A stretch of DNA of 64,000 bases from Thermothielavioides terrestris NRRL 8126. Lineage: Eukaryota; Ascomycota; Sordariomycetes; Sordariales; Chaetomiaceae. How positions within the stretch are numbered: the stretch's first letter is position 1; every line of letters begins with the position of its first letter. Made by a program: the position numbers and the translations under genes. The stretch spans positions 3,348,001 to 3,412,000 of the forward strand of contig NC_016460.1 in NCBI RefSeq assembly GCF_000226115.1, in the 5' to 3' direction. The notes beneath the pieces are model-generated. The model was not told the DNA's origin and did not search any database. It saw only the letters and a program-made list of their open reading frames with translations. Below are positions 20,689 through 31,787 of the stretch, piece after piece.

Positions 20689-21891
20689 ATGGAGAAAGCT
20701 GCCGTGGAAGAGAATGGGCTCCTCATCCCGGTGAGAACTCACTAAACTTTGGGTCTAAGCCTCATATCCTCCTAACAACAGCCGACACACACAGCTTATC
20801 GACTTTTCCAAATTCCTCGACGGGGACCCCTCCCAAAAGCTCGCGACCGCCAAGGCCATCCTCGAAGGCTTCCAGACGGCCGGCTTCATCTACCTGTCCA
20901 ACATCCCCATCCCCGCCTCCACCATCGCCCACGTCTTCGACATCTCCGCCAAGTTCTTCCAACTGCCCCAGTCCACCAAGGACTCCCTCGCCTGGACCAC
21001 GCCCGAAGCCAACCGCGGCTACTCGGCCACGGGCCGCGAGAAGGTGTCCCAGCTGACGGACAGCGCAGCCGTCGAAGCCCTGCGCGCCTCCATCCCGGAC
21101 CTCAAAGAGTCGCTCGAGATCAGCAGCAACGAGACCACGTCCGGCCAGTACCCCAACCGCTGGCCGCCCGAGACGGCCTCCAACGGCCTGCTCGGCTTCC
21201 GGCAGACCATGACCGACTTCAGCGCGCAGCTGCAGGCGCTGCACGTGGCGCTCATGCGCGCCGTCGCCGTGGCCATGGGGCTGCCCGGGGAGGGCGGCGA
21301 GGGCGGCGAGGGCGGTGGCGAGCGCTACTTCGACCGCTTCGTGTGCGACGCCGACAACACGCTGCGCCTGCTGCACTACCCGTCCGTGCGGCGCGACCTG
21401 TTCCGCATCAACCCGGGCCAGGTGCGCGCCGGCGAGCACTCGGACTACGGGTCGGTGACCTTCCTGTTCCAGGACGAGCGGGGCGGGCTGCAGGTCAAGA
21501 GCCCGAGCGGCGAGTTCGTCGACGCCGCGCCCATCGCGGGGACCTGCGTGGTCAATACGGGGGATCTGTTGGCGCGGTGGAGCAACGATACGATCAAGAG
21601 CACGGTGCACAGGGTTGTTGAGCCGCCCAGGCGGGAGGGAGAGGAGGATGGGGAGGTGTACCCGGCCAGGTACAGCATTGCGTAAGTTGGTTCATCGCTT
21701 CAGATTTGGGATGCGGGTGGAAAAGTACCTAACGGCGTGTTAACTGTCGCGTGGCTAGGTACTTCTGCAACCCCAACTTCAAGGACTTCATCGAGGCTCT
21801 CCCAGGCACGTACGCCACCGAGGCGGACAAGAAGTACGAGGGTATCAACAGCGGCGAGTACCTGGTGCAGAGGCTCAGGGCCACGTATTGA
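20689..21891 (+). CDS. Thymine 7-hydroxylase (2-oxoglutarate/Fe(II) dioxygenase)
   Basis: Three exons: 20689-20730, 20795-21681 and 21759-21891; 353 residues. The N-terminus (MEKAAVEENGLLIPLIDFSK), TTPEANRGYSA, REKVSQLTD, NPGQVRAGEHSDYGS and LLARWSNDTIKSTVHRVVEP fit the Neurospora thymine 7-hydroxylase as I remember it. Iron ligands are H229, D231 and H286, and RYSIAYF carries the Arg/Ser pair that binds 2-oxoglutarate. The enzyme oxidises the methyl group of thymine in three steps, via 5-hydroxymethyl- and 5-formyluracil, to uracil-5-carboxylate. The divergent neighbour decarboxylates that product. A Gly/Glu-rich insertion near residues 185-197 accounts for the length slightly above about 333 in Neurospora. 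It is convergent with the next gene, with 110 bp between stops. Confidence 0.95.
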
Positions 21892-22001
21892 CGCAGCTCT
21901 CGGAAACGCGCAGGGAATGGCGTGCGTGTCAGGGCTCCTGAACTTGGTTCTGACGCCTTTCTTACTCGAGTATTTCACCCACTGCGCGCGCAAACTCAAG
22001 T

Positions 22002-23204
22002 CTAGGAAAGGTCGAGGTCAAAGTTGGGATTGTGTGACGCAACATTCTCGTAGTCCAGCAACTTAAGGACTCGGTCATAGAACCCAATGCGCCCCTCCCC
22101 ATACAGCCAGAAAGCATGAGCAAAGGCCTGCACTCTTTCGTCAGACAGTATCGTAGACAGAGTGGTATCATGCTGCCCTCTCTCCTCTGCTTGCTGGACG
22201 AGCTTGATGTATTCTGCTCGGGAGGATTGCATGGCGATCCCCTGCGCCGACTTGCTGAAAACAGGGCCATCCATGACGGCGGGAACAACAGATAGCTCCT
22301 TGTTGAACTCGACCAACTCCCACGGTCCCACCAGCGAGTTTTCCCAATCGATGACCGACAGGATATTGTAGTCAGCGTCGATGATGATGTTGCTGCTGTA
22401 GAGATCCGTGTGAATGAGCGGGAAAGGGCCGCTCCGGAACGGATATCGCCGACTCAGCTCCCTCACCCCTGACGGAAAGGACCAAATCGCCGACAATATT
22501 TCGTCCACCAGATGCACGGGGGTGCGGGGTCGGATAGTTGCTTCTTTGTAGGGGAACTTGGCTGCACCGGCCCAAGCCTCGAAGAACTCTGCTGCCGTGT
22601 CGAACGGGCCGCCGAGATTCGGGATGGGCCCGACAGCGAACTCGCCGTCATGGTAAACAATGGCGCCGATCTTGTCGAAGCGTATCGACGCCATCTCGAC
22701 TTGTATGTCGGCAAGTGCTGCGTGGAACTTATCCTTGAACCGGGCAGGCGTTTCACCCTTGCGGGCGTCCCAACCGCCGAACGAGTCCATGGCGGTGTCG
22801 CCCGGGACGAACTCAATCAACATGAAGACAACACCGACGCCCACCTCCCCCGAGGCATCGTGGGCGAAAACTCGCGGAACAGGGATTTTAGATTTCGCGC
22901 GGACAGCCGCCAGGGTGTCGACTTCATTCTGCAGGCGCAGACTAGACTCGGGCGTCGGCGGCTCCAGCTGCAGCCGGGCAACCCACCGATGGCCGTCGTC
23001 GAAGTCGATCCGCCGGACAACGTGCAGGCCGCCCATGTTGTATTCGCGAGAAAGATGACATGAGCAAGCAGCACCGTCCAGTTCTCGTTTGACAGCGGCT
23101 GCATGATTTCTCAACGCATCCCAGTTGATGAACGCGAGGGACTTGTCCTGCTCGATGTCATCGCCCTTCCAGTTGAGCTGTGGGAGGAGAGATGAAGGGG
23201 ACAT
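22002..23204 (-). CDS. Aminoglycoside-phosphotransferase (APH)-like kinase
   Basis: Single exon, 400 residues from the ATG at 23204 (MSPSSLLPQLNWKG). The frame continues upstream to 23441, but that part looks non-coding. Kinase-like blocks: GGLHVVRRIDFDDGHRWVAR (ATP-loop region), VVFMLIEFVPGDT (hinge), LIHTDLYSSNIIID (catalytic loop, with HTD in place of HGD) and ILSVIDWENSLVGPWE (metal-binding Asp). This pattern is typical of the large fungal APH-like family (PF01636). Substrates are mostly unknown and antibiotic resistance should not be assumed. It is divergent from the J-protein gene, 362 bp between starts. Confidence 0.85.
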   Translation of the reverse strand: MSPSSLLPQLNWKGDDIEQDKSLAFINWDALRNHAAAVKRELDGAACSCHLSREYNMGGLHVVRRIDFDDGHRWVARLQLEPPTPESSLRLQNEVDTLAAVRAKSKIPVPRVFAHDASGEVGVGVVFMLIEFVPGDTAMDSFGGWDARKGETPARFKDKFHAALADIQVEMASIRFDKIGAIVYHDGEFAVGPIPNLGGPFDTAAEFFEAWAGAAKFPYKEATIRPRTPVHLVDEILSAIWSFPSGVRELSRRYPFRSGPFPLIHTDLYSSNIIIDADYNILSVIDWENSLVGPWELVEFNKELSVVPAVMDGPVFSKSAQGIAMQSSRAEYIKLVQQAEERGQHDTTLSTILSDERVQAFAHAFWLYGEGRIGFYDRVLKLLDYENVASHNPNFDLDLS

Positions 23205-23566
23205 GGCGTGTAAACAAACCAAAGAAACAAAAAAAAGGCTGATTTGCGTCAAACCATTTAGCGTTTTTCTTATGTTGCTTGAGAATGAGAAAAACGGCAG
23301 CAGAGGACGCCAGACGCCAGCCGTAAATATTCGAAGCGGACCTTCCTCTCTGCAGCCAGTGCGAAGGGGTGGTTGTTGCCTGTCGCACCCCTTATGCAGG
23401 TCGACAGGGAACACAGTGCCATCTCCACAAAAGCAGTCCATTTACGCACTGTACCTCGCTTGACATCGAACTGATCCCCCAGTCACAAACTGTGGTCCTT
23501 CATTCAACAGGCTTCATCACGGCCCGCCGCATCAACACCTCCATAGCGCCATCACACACCAGCACC

Positions 23567-24601
23567 ATGGCCGACAAAGACCTGATCGCATATGCGCGCG
23601 ACGCGGCCAGCCGGGGCGATGACCTGTTCGCGCTGCTCGCGACGGACGCCACCGCGTCCGAATCCGACATCCGCCGCGCCTTCCGCCGCAAGGCCCTGAC
23701 GGCGCACCCCGACAAGGCCGGCGACGCCTACGACCCGGCCCTGTACGAGCGGCTCGAGCGCGCGCGCGATGTGCTGCTCAACCCGGAGGCCCGCGAGGCC
23801 TACGACAGCGGCATGCGCGCCGTGCTGCAGAAGAAGGCCCAGCTGGAGCAGATGACGCTGAAGCGGCGGCAGCTGGTCGAGGAGCTGGAGCGCCGCGAGG
23901 AGGAGGCCAAGCGCGCCAAGACGGACGCCGGCCCGCGGGCCTACGATGCCGAGCGCGCGGCCATGGTGGCGCGGGGCCGCGCCAAGATGGAGGAGATGCG
24001 CCGGCTGCGGGAAGAGGCTGAGGTGCGGGAGAGGTTGGCGAGGGAGAAGCGGGCGTCCACAGCGGCTGCGGGTGAATCATCCGCAAGAAGCACGTCTGCA
24101 GGCCAGGCCACTACAACAACACCAACAACAACCACAACAACCACAACCACAGACGCACCTCACGACGGCCAACCCACACCACCGCAAGCCGACCGCGACG
24201 ACTACGACGAGCGGATAGCGGAGCTCGAGAGGCGGCTGAAGGAGAAGCAGCAGCGCAAGGCCGAGAAGGAGCAGCGCAAGGCAGACAAGAAGGCGGCGAG
24301 GAAGGCCGGGTCTCCGGGGAGGGAGGCCCCTCCTCCTCCCAGCAACAACCCTCCACCACCACATCCTTCCGCTGCGGCAGACTCCCAGGCTGACGAAGAC
24401 AAGGTCTCCGAGCCCGCCAACGCTGCACCGGCCGCGCCGCCGCCCCCGCCGGCTGCCGGCGGCTCTACGCCGAAGACAAGCGACCGCTTTGCGTCGACCC
24501 TGGCCAGGCTGCGGGCTGCACAGGCGAAGAAGGAGGAAGAGAAGCGGAGGAAAGCGGAGGAGGAGGCGCGCGCTGCAGCTGCCGGCGTGTCTGCCTCGTA
24601 A
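23567..24601 (+). CDS. J-domain (DnaJ) protein, Cwf23/DNAJC17-like
   Basis: Single exon, 344 residues from ATG 23567. An N-terminal J domain (residues about 18-80) carries the HPD motif in KALTAHPDKAGDAYD. A long charged coiled-coil follows (KKAQLEQMTLKRRQLVEELE onward), then a Thr run encoded by ACA/ACC repeats near 24110-24150, a Lys/Glu/Arg-rich helix and Pro-rich segments. A J domain at the extreme N-terminus followed directly by a charged coiled-coil is typical of the spliceosome-associated Cwc23/Cwf23/DNAJC17 group. No RRM-like C-terminal domain is obvious, so the subgroup is tentative. The protein would stimulate an Hsp70 through the HPD loop. Confidence 0.82.
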   Translation: MADKDLIAYARDAASRGDDLFALLATDATASESDIRRAFRRKALTAHPDKAGDAYDPALYERLERARDVLLNPEAREAYDSGMRAVLQKKAQLEQMTLKRRQLVEELERREEEAKRAKTDAGPRAYDAERAAMVARGRAKMEEMRRLREEAEVRERLAREKRASTAAAGESSARSTSAGQATTTTPTTTTTTTTTDAPHDGQPTPPQADRDDYDERIAELERRLKEKQQRKAEKEQRKADKKAARKAGSPGREAPPPPSNNPPPPHPSAAADSQADEDKVSEPANAAPAAPPPPPAAGGSTPKTSDRFASTLARLRAAQAKKEEEKRRKAEEEARAAAAGVSAS

Positions 24602-24960
24602 ACTTCGCCCGGGTAGTGCTGCTGTGGATGCGTGATAGATAGACTATGATACCCCTTGAGATAGAACGATATTTGATGCCAATGCACGGTGTGCGGCTGG
24701 ATGCACTTGCCTTGTGATTTGGCAGTCCTAGTTGCATACGCGTTGCTGGCCATCTCGTGGTCCTCAAGTAACACCCACCCTTCCTGCACATCATGGAAGG
24801 CTTCCCAGGTACATCCGATCGGCAAGCAAGAGTGTAGGTGCTTTGAGATGCGTGTGCACCACCTCTATTCCTACATCGAAGCAGCGATAATATACAGCCA
24901 TGATACAGCCTGCTTCGCGCCCTTGGAGCTTCACCCCTTCCTTCCCCCCACCGGCGGGTA
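24602..24960. other. Convergent intergenic region
   Basis: A 359-bp stretch between the J-protein and CAF17 stop codons. It should contain the two 3' UTRs. I see no gene or repeat here. Confidence 0.5.
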
Positions 24961-26400
24961 CTAGCGTTGCTCCTTGCTTGCCAACGCACTCCTCAACCAG
25001 TCCGGCACGAACGCCTTGATCTTGACCGTGCGCCCCTCGCTCCCGCTGGTTGCCCCCTCTCCTTCCGCGCCGCCGCCCAGCGTAACAACAAACTCATCCC
25101 CCTCCTTGTACCCCGTCCCGCCCGTCTCGCCGGGCAGCACGATATCGGTCATGGTCTCGAGCCGGCACAGCGCGAGCCCGACATTCCCCATGCCGCGCAG
25201 CCACTTCCCCGCGCTCCGCCCCTTCTTGCCCACCCGTCCGATACTCGCCTCGGCGGGCACCATCTCGGCCGTGATCAATCCCCTCCCTTCTTCTCCTCCT
25301 CCTCCTCCCCCCTCCCCCGACGCCGGTCCTCCCCCCCCAATCGTAGGCCGGTACAACCCCTCCAATGCCCCCACCCCCGCCACCGCGCCATCCTCCCCCT
25401 CCCGGTAAAGCAGGCAGGGCAGCACGCGCTTGCGCACGACGCCGCGGTGCTCGGTGCGGATGGTCAGCTCCTGGCCGACGTAGCAGCCCTTGCGGAAGTC
25501 GACGGCGCCCATCGCGTCCAGGTTGCCCTCGTGCGGCAGCGCCGCCTCGCGCACCAGCTCCGCCTGGCCCTCCGGCACGCCGTGCAGGTAGCGCCGCAGG
25601 TGGTAGAGCGCTTCTGGCACTGGCGGGGGTAGGGGCACGGCCAGGGGCAGGGGCGGCGCGGCCTGGTTGGTGCTGGTGCTGGTGGTGGTGCTGGTGCTGG
25701 TGCTTGCGGGGTTGAGATGCAGCAGGCGGATGCCGAGGTTGGGGGCGCGCGGGTCCGGGAGGGTGATTATGTTGTTGGCGGGGGCGCTGCTGTTGCTGGT
25801 GGTGGTGGTGGTGTTGGCGATGGAGGCGAGGGCGGAGGGAGCGGTTCGCCAGGCGTCGTCCCAGGCGTGGTAGACGCGCGCCTCGGCCGGGTCGAGCACG
25901 CGCACGTCGAACTTGGCGCGCAGCTTGTACCGGCGGATGTGCTTCTCCAGGTGCTCGGCCTCGGCGGTGTCGACCTCGAGCAGCCAGCTGTGGCCGGGCG
26001 GGTGCGATGGGTTGCGCACGTCGCGGTAGATGAAGACGTCGTGCAGTACGCGGCCCTGGGCGGTCAGGAAGGCGGCGTAGAAGCCGGCGTCGGACCGCAG
26101 CCGCGGGCTGGGGCTCGGCGGGCCCGGGTAGAGGTTCGCCGTGATCACGCCTTGGAGGTACTTGGCGGCGTCCGGGCCCGAGACGGAGATCAGCCTGCGC
26201 GAGGCGAGCTCGGCGAGGCCGGCCGGTGACGGGCGATCCGGAGCGGCATGGCGGGGCGCGGAGCCGGAGAAGGCGCGGCGCTGGTGGAGGAGTAATTGTG
26301 GTAATTGCGGCGATTGTCGGGCGAGGCAACCCCGGCAGGCGGAAACGGTGAACACGGTGAACAGGCCGGCCGGGGCCACCGCTCTCCGCGCCAGTTGCAT
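24961..26400 (-). CDS. CAF17: Mitochondrial iron-sulfur cluster assembly factor Caf17/Iba57
   Basis: Single exon, 479 residues from ATG 26400 (MQLARRAVAP), which gives an Arg-rich, acid-poor N-terminus suited to mitochondrial import; an ATG at 26460 is less likely. The folate-binding-like (GcvT/YgfZ) fold is seen in RLISVSGPDAAKYLQGVITA near the N-terminus. The diagnostic block FRKGCYVGQELTIRTEHRGV contains the KGCYxGQE signature. By family the protein acts with Isa1/Isa2 in the mitochondrial matrix to build [4Fe-4S] clusters. There are Gly/Glu-rich and Ser/Thr-repeat insertions; the Ser/Thr repeat is encoded by a GGTGCT/GGTGGT tract at 25667-25710. Confidence 0.92.
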   Translation of the reverse strand: MQLARRAVAPAGLFTVFTVSACRGCLARQSPQLPQLLLHQRRAFSGSAPRHAAPDRPSPAGLAELASRRLISVSGPDAAKYLQGVITANLYPGPPSPSPRLRSDAGFYAAFLTAQGRVLHDVFIYRDVRNPSHPPGHSWLLEVDTAEAEHLEKHIRRYKLRAKFDVRVLDPAEARVYHAWDDAWRTAPSALASIANTTTTTSNSSAPANNIITLPDPRAPNLGIRLLHLNPASTSTSTTTSTSTNQAAPPLPLAVPLPPPVPEALYHLRRYLHGVPEGQAELVREAALPHEGNLDAMGAVDFRKGCYVGQELTIRTEHRGVVRKRVLPCLLYREGEDGAVAGVGALEGLYRPTIGGGGPASGEGGGGGGEEGRGLITAEMVPAEASIGRVGKKGRSAGKWLRGMGNVGLALCRLETMTDIVLPGETGGTGYKEGDEFVVTLGGGAEGEGATSGSEGRTVKIKAFVPDWLRSALASKEQR

Positions 26401-26893
26401 CGTCAGCCCGGCTATCTCTTTGAGGTTAGAGCCTCGCAGTCGGCTGGGGTAAGGGTACACGTAATGCTCGCTGTGTTGGAGCTGTCACGCGGGCAAACTG
26501 TGCGAGAAGCTCACCGCACAGAAACAGTGATAGATGCCCGGTGACGTCGATTCCTCCGGTCCATCCGGTCGGTCGCAACAATTTTGCCGGTCGGCAAACG
26601 GGACTTGGGAAGGCCGACGTGGGTGGTGCAAGATGATTGATCAGCCCTGCGAGTGGGTCCTGCAAGTTCTTATCGCCGGATGTGTCCGGCGGGCCGTGAA
26701 CGGAGGATCGGAGATAGGTTAGCATTTCTCCGTGGGCGACCACAGCCAAGTTCCCCTTTCCGACACCATCTTCCGCGCCTGAGGAGTTTGCCATCTAGTA
26801 GAAACTTAGGAGTCAACGTCGTTCAAGGACGGAGGCTAAAGACAGAGATTTTGTTCCAAGGGCAGTTGGAGCCACCATGTGATTCGTAAGTCT
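26401..26893. other. Intergenic region between CAF17 and the SRPK-like gene
   Basis: A 493-bp stretch between two minus-strand genes. It should hold the CAF17 promoter and the kinase 3' UTR. No other feature recognised. Confidence 0.45.
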
Positions 26894-28578
26894 CTACTGT
26901 TCATGTGTATACTGTATGAGAAACTCATCTTCAAAGAGGTCTTGAGCAGATGGTCTGTCTTCGGGGAGCCACCGCAATAGCTTCCGGACAAATTTGAGGA
27001 GCAGCTCTTGATCCCGGCCCTCCAGCCGCCTCTCGCGTGTCTCGAGCGACTGTTCGGGGAGTGGCGTCGCAGCAATCCAATTGCCTTCAGGTGTCGCGGT
27101 CAGCGCTCTGTCAGGGCGGAAGGTTGAGCTGCAGCAACGTAAGGAACGGAACAGCCTACCTTCGGCGTCCCAGTACTGGCGGGCCTTCTCGCTTCGCTCT
27201 AACAGCTTGGCCGGCGGAAGTCCCATGAGAGAAACCATCTCGGCGAGATGTTGCTCGTCATCAAGCTGGCCGTCCTTTGCGGCGTGAAACAGCCTGCCCC
27301 CTTCGAACAAATCCCATACCTGATATTGAGCATGGCATCAGCCGACCGACCTATCCCAAACAGCTGCGGCTAAATGAGCTCAGCAAACAACCCTTACCAT
27401 GACTCCGACAGACCATATGTCGATCTTGGAATCCCATTCCATGCCCAGGATGATTTCCGGCGCCCGGTACACGCCGGGCATGACGTCGCCGGTGTGCTTG
27501 TCTCCTATCTTGGCGGCACCGAAGTCGCAGATGGTCGCCGGGCCGAACGTGATGGGCATCCGCCTGGACCGATAAATGACGCGATCGGCGAGAGTCTTGC
27601 GGTCACATGGCTGCTCCAGCTCCAGTCGCTCGATTTCCTCAAAAGCCGACGAGTTCTGGACTCCCAGTAGCAGGTTGTTCGGGGATAAGTCTGCGATGGA
27701 CCGCTGGAATCAGCTGCAGGCTTTACTATCTAGAGGAGCAGGAATGGGGCTAAGGAGAAGGTAAGAAGAAAACAAAGTGGTGATGATACCGGTGTGCACG
27801 ACGCCGGCCTGGTGCAGAAAGTCCAGGCCTAGAAGGACGAGTTGCAGTGTTTGCTGCAGCAGCACCTTGTCCAGCCCTCTGTCTGGAAATAAGTTGCGAA
27901 ACTTCGTGAAACTCATTCCCAGGGGTGCGAAGAGAAGACATTGGTGCGTCCCTTGTGGACCTTCTATCTGGAACTCATCCAGGACCAGACGGAGCAGCTG
28001 CTTTCCGGGGTGACCGGCGGCGTCGATGGACTCGAGATAGCGGGACACGGCCACCTCGTTGTTGCCCTCCTGACCTGAAATACAGATCTTCAGGGTCAGA
28101 AAACAGTTCTTCCTGATATGTGCCTCTCCGTGGTCAGCAGCGGGGCCAAGAGAAGAACAATGTAGTGTAAGGACGAATTTGGAGTGTATAAGTACTCAAT
28201 GTCTCGACAAAGCCAGATAGTCGAGTAAGTGCCGAATCCGAGCTTGGCGACGACCTGGTATCTGGACTTGAATATTTGACCCAGCCGTACTGGATAAAAC
28301 TTCTCTGGGCGGTAGCACAGGACGGTTTCCTCTTCTATATTTTCCTGTGCTGGGAGCTCTTCGAAGCCGTCAGCCGGGAAACTAGAAGTGGGCTGCGGCA
28401 TTGCTTTCCCCGCAGTGGTGGAAGACCATGTCCGCCGACAAGGAACCGCGCCATAGACAAGAAGGTTGTGGTTCAGGCAGTGCTTGACTCGAGGCGCGCG
28501 AAAGCATCCGAATCTGGTAGCTACCCAACCAGGCGATGTCGACGCCCTCCTAAAAAAGAACGATGACACACTTGTCAT
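26894..28578 (-). CDS. SRPK-like serine/threonine protein kinase
   Basis: Five exons: 28578-28196, 28112-27790, 27690-27398, 27319-27160 and 27084-26894; introns of 75-99 bp, all phases consistent, 449 residues. An Arg-rich leader precedes the fungal SRPK signature ([20 protein letters not shown]) and the glycine loop ([16 protein letters not shown]). The ATP-site Lys is K136 in LTLKICIS. The catalytic loop reads HTDLSPNN with Asp 236 (HTD, not HRD), and ICDFGAAK supplies the DFG. Late blocks are [20 protein letters not shown] and [17 protein letters not shown]. The split between catalytic lobes is short, unlike yeast Sky1 with its long spacer. SRPKs phosphorylate Arg/Ser proteins, but filamentous fungi have many divergent members and the substrate here is unknown. 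Confidence 0.88.
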
Positions 28579-31500
28579 GTCGGCGGCGCGGTCTCACCAT
28601 GTTGTGAATCGGTCGACAGCTGGACGCAACTTGATCAGGGCAGCGTTTAGCGACCGGAAATTTCACCCAGGACCTCAGGTACCGAAAGACCAGACGCTGA
28701 ATTTCACGTTCTCTCCTTCCAAGTCGCGTAGCGGTTGACTGGTGGCATCCTCCAAACACTGGCTCGCCCTGAACAATGAAGCTAGAGACAGTAGCGATAC
28801 TGATGCGCTTCGCTATGACGCGAAGCTCGCTGCACGATTTGGGTGGTGGGCCACACTGAGCAAGGGTCTGGCGCACACGGGCTGCCCACGAGGCCGACTG
28901 GCCGATCGAACTTGTTTTCCAAACACCCCTTATTGGCCCCAAACCAGATCTCCAAGGGCAACAGCAGCACGAGATCCAACCCAAGACAGCGATCAACATG
29001 TTGGAGGCCGTCAACTGACGGTTTGTCTGTTCCACTCGAAGCCCGGGTGCCAAGACCCCGTGATACATCCGGAGCTCCGCGGGATGTGCGTGGCACCCCA
29101 CCCATCACTTACCGAATCTGCCCCTCCCCTTCCGAGGCACTGCCGGACAAACCCCCACACTCGCCGAGAAACAGGTCCTACAAACCACCTCCGGACACAG
29201 TCAGCCGGCCGGTGAGGGTCTGCTTTTTGTCAGCCCTGGAAAGCGGAGAGCGGAGAGGCCCGAAGGTCCTGGTGAATCTCATCTGCATTTTCGACCCTGC
29301 AGATAATGCGATGGGTCGCCAACCAGCCGTCTTCTTCCTGCATAATGCTGCCTGGAATTCGACAAGAGGATCCGATCCATGTTGACCGCCATCTCGAGGA
29401 AGCAATTTTTCTCGGCGAACACAGCCTTCCGCTTCCTTACCGAGTCATCGCCCTGGAAAGGATCGCGGCGTTGGCCCACGGTGGGGGAGGCTGGTTTCGA
29501 AACGTTGCTCTCGCGGTGACAAATCCCACATCATCGACAACAACGGTAACTAATCGCGGACGGTCGGCCAAGGCTGTCGATTCCGTGCGATCCCAACAAG
29601 CGAAGGGATCAACAGAACACAGGGCGCGTGTGCGGAATACGGATTAAACGAGGATTCCCAACCGTCTGGGGTTGAGAACCTCAAAAAAAGGTGGCCCCCG
29701 TTGGGCCGTTTCTGTAACGTCCCCACCAAAGAGGCCGCTGAGCCACCCTCACCTCAGGCAGCGCCTTCGCTTGCATCGGTTAAGTCGCATGAGCGTTGCG
29801 GGAATTGGCGGTCATTTGCGCACCAGGGCGCAACTGAGTCAGCCCGAGAAATTAGGCCTCGCTCTTGCGCGCAGGCGTCTTCATGCAGGTTGGCAAAGAT
29901 GCACAGTCATCGACGTAACGTTTGATTGATTGGGCTGCAAGCGGTGAGCTTTTGACAACAGATACGCAGGACAAGTGAGGTGCGATGTCATGTGCACAAG
30001 GTAATCAGCGTCGGGAGATGGTGCCAGCAAAGCGATGTGTTTTGTCGCTGCCTGTGTCGGAAACCCAATTGTCCCTGCTCTGCTGAGCCGGCACCCGGCC
30101 GATTGTCGCCGAAACTGTCCGTTTGTAGCAGCATCTCCCGGATGAGAAACGGAAGATGAAACCGTCAATCCAAATCAGTTCAAAACGGGCCTTCCCCAAG
30201 TTGACCTGACTGAACCTGGAATTTGAAGTGCCCGCCCCTTCGCGGCCCTCGGCTTCGGCCCACCGCCTCGTTCGTAACACCGCGGGGGCCGCGAATGACA
30301 CCCTACCTACTCCGTCGTGAACGTGAACACCGTCCGTGGAAGGACCGCGGGAGACAAGTCGCCGAGCGATGATGATGAATCACAGTGTGCATGCGACAGC
30401 AAGCCCAGCCAAGAAGGAGCCTGTTTAAGGCAGTCAGTTGGTCGGTCAGGCCTGTCACGCTGTCCACCCTGCCACCATCATTATCCAAACAAGGCAAGTA
30501 ACTCATCGAGAGACAGCGCACGTAATCTCTCTCGCATTCGCAACCCAACGAAGCAGGCAGCCAGGCAGGCAGGCAACGACTGCAGTTGAGTAATCAGAGC
30601 CTCGACAAGCCGAGACCACGTATTCCGTGTCTGCAGGGCAGGTTGGCAAGATGCACCTCAAGGCGGAGCAAATAAGCGAGAGCGAGCCACACCAAAGAGC
30701 CCTGCAGGCCGCTTCCGCTCGCCCAAGCCCGATACCCGGAGTCCCGGCCCATTTTTCTCCCCCGCGCCAGACCGAGCCCGTAAAAACGTAGGTTACCGTT
30801 GTCGACAATTGCTGCAGCAAAGCGTCACCAGGCTCAAACTGGGCGCGCTCAACCAAAACAAGCGGAGGACTCCCGGCCCCATGTCTCCAGGAAGAGGGGC
30901 CTTACTTATCATGTAATCTAGTGTATGTGATGAAAATTATGACAAAGGGAACAAAAACAAAAAGCACAGTGAGAGGGGAAAATTTCGGAAAGGAAACAAA
31001 AAAACTCAAAAAAAGCGACACGCTATACCCACGCCGGGGTGTGTAAGGTAGTGTATCTGCAAGGGTGGTGTGAATCATACCGCTCGGTCGGAACCGATCG
31101 ATCGCCAGAGGACAGCGTGAGCCTCGCCATCTCGCGAGCATCGCCGGTTTGCCGAAACCCGAGCCCGTTCCTTCACCACTTGCCACAGGGGCGCTTTGTT
31201 CAAAGGACCTAGCACATCAGACGAAGGCGAGGCAGTGATGTCGAAGATTACTCATGGCATTTTTTGGAGAAACACACATTCGGACGGAAATGGTTTGTTT
31301 CTGGTTAAGTCGGCTTCATTTTTTGATGAGAGCTACCTATCCAGAAGTGAAGGCTCCGCGCGGGGGCCATTCGAAGCTTTTCCAAGCTTTTCCCACTCTA
31401 ACCTGGACCGCAGCTGTGGCGGTAGGGAGCGGGAAAGGCGTTTGTGTGATGACAAGAATATGATGCAGTAGTGAATCTCTCCTCCACGACAAGGAAACCA

Positions 31501-31787
31501 GTGTGTGCATGTGTACAATTCCTCCAAGGGCCCGAGGTCCCCTTCGATTCCAATCCCAAGCTCCAACCGTGTCATCCGTCACCCAATTAGACATTGAGTG
31601 GTGTGTGGAAAAAAACTCAGACACAATGACGTTGTCGTCCCTGAACCCCAATTCCCAAAGCAAACTTTTCGTCCCTCGGCACCACCCGTGTGCGTCGCTT
31701 GGTATCATTCGTAAAAAAGAAAACGCCGGCCCAATGCAGAAGGATAAGCAAGACAATGACAATCATGACCGCAAAGCAAAGGCCCGC
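28579..31787. other. 3.2-kb stretch without a supportable gene
   Basis: Lies between the 5' end of the SRPK-like gene and the 3' end of the next minus-strand gene. Many short frames exist on both strands, none with a recognisable motif or consistent splice structure. An A-rich tract (30930-31020) and a run of CAGGCAGG units (30550-30575) are the only visible local structures. Confidence 0.4.
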
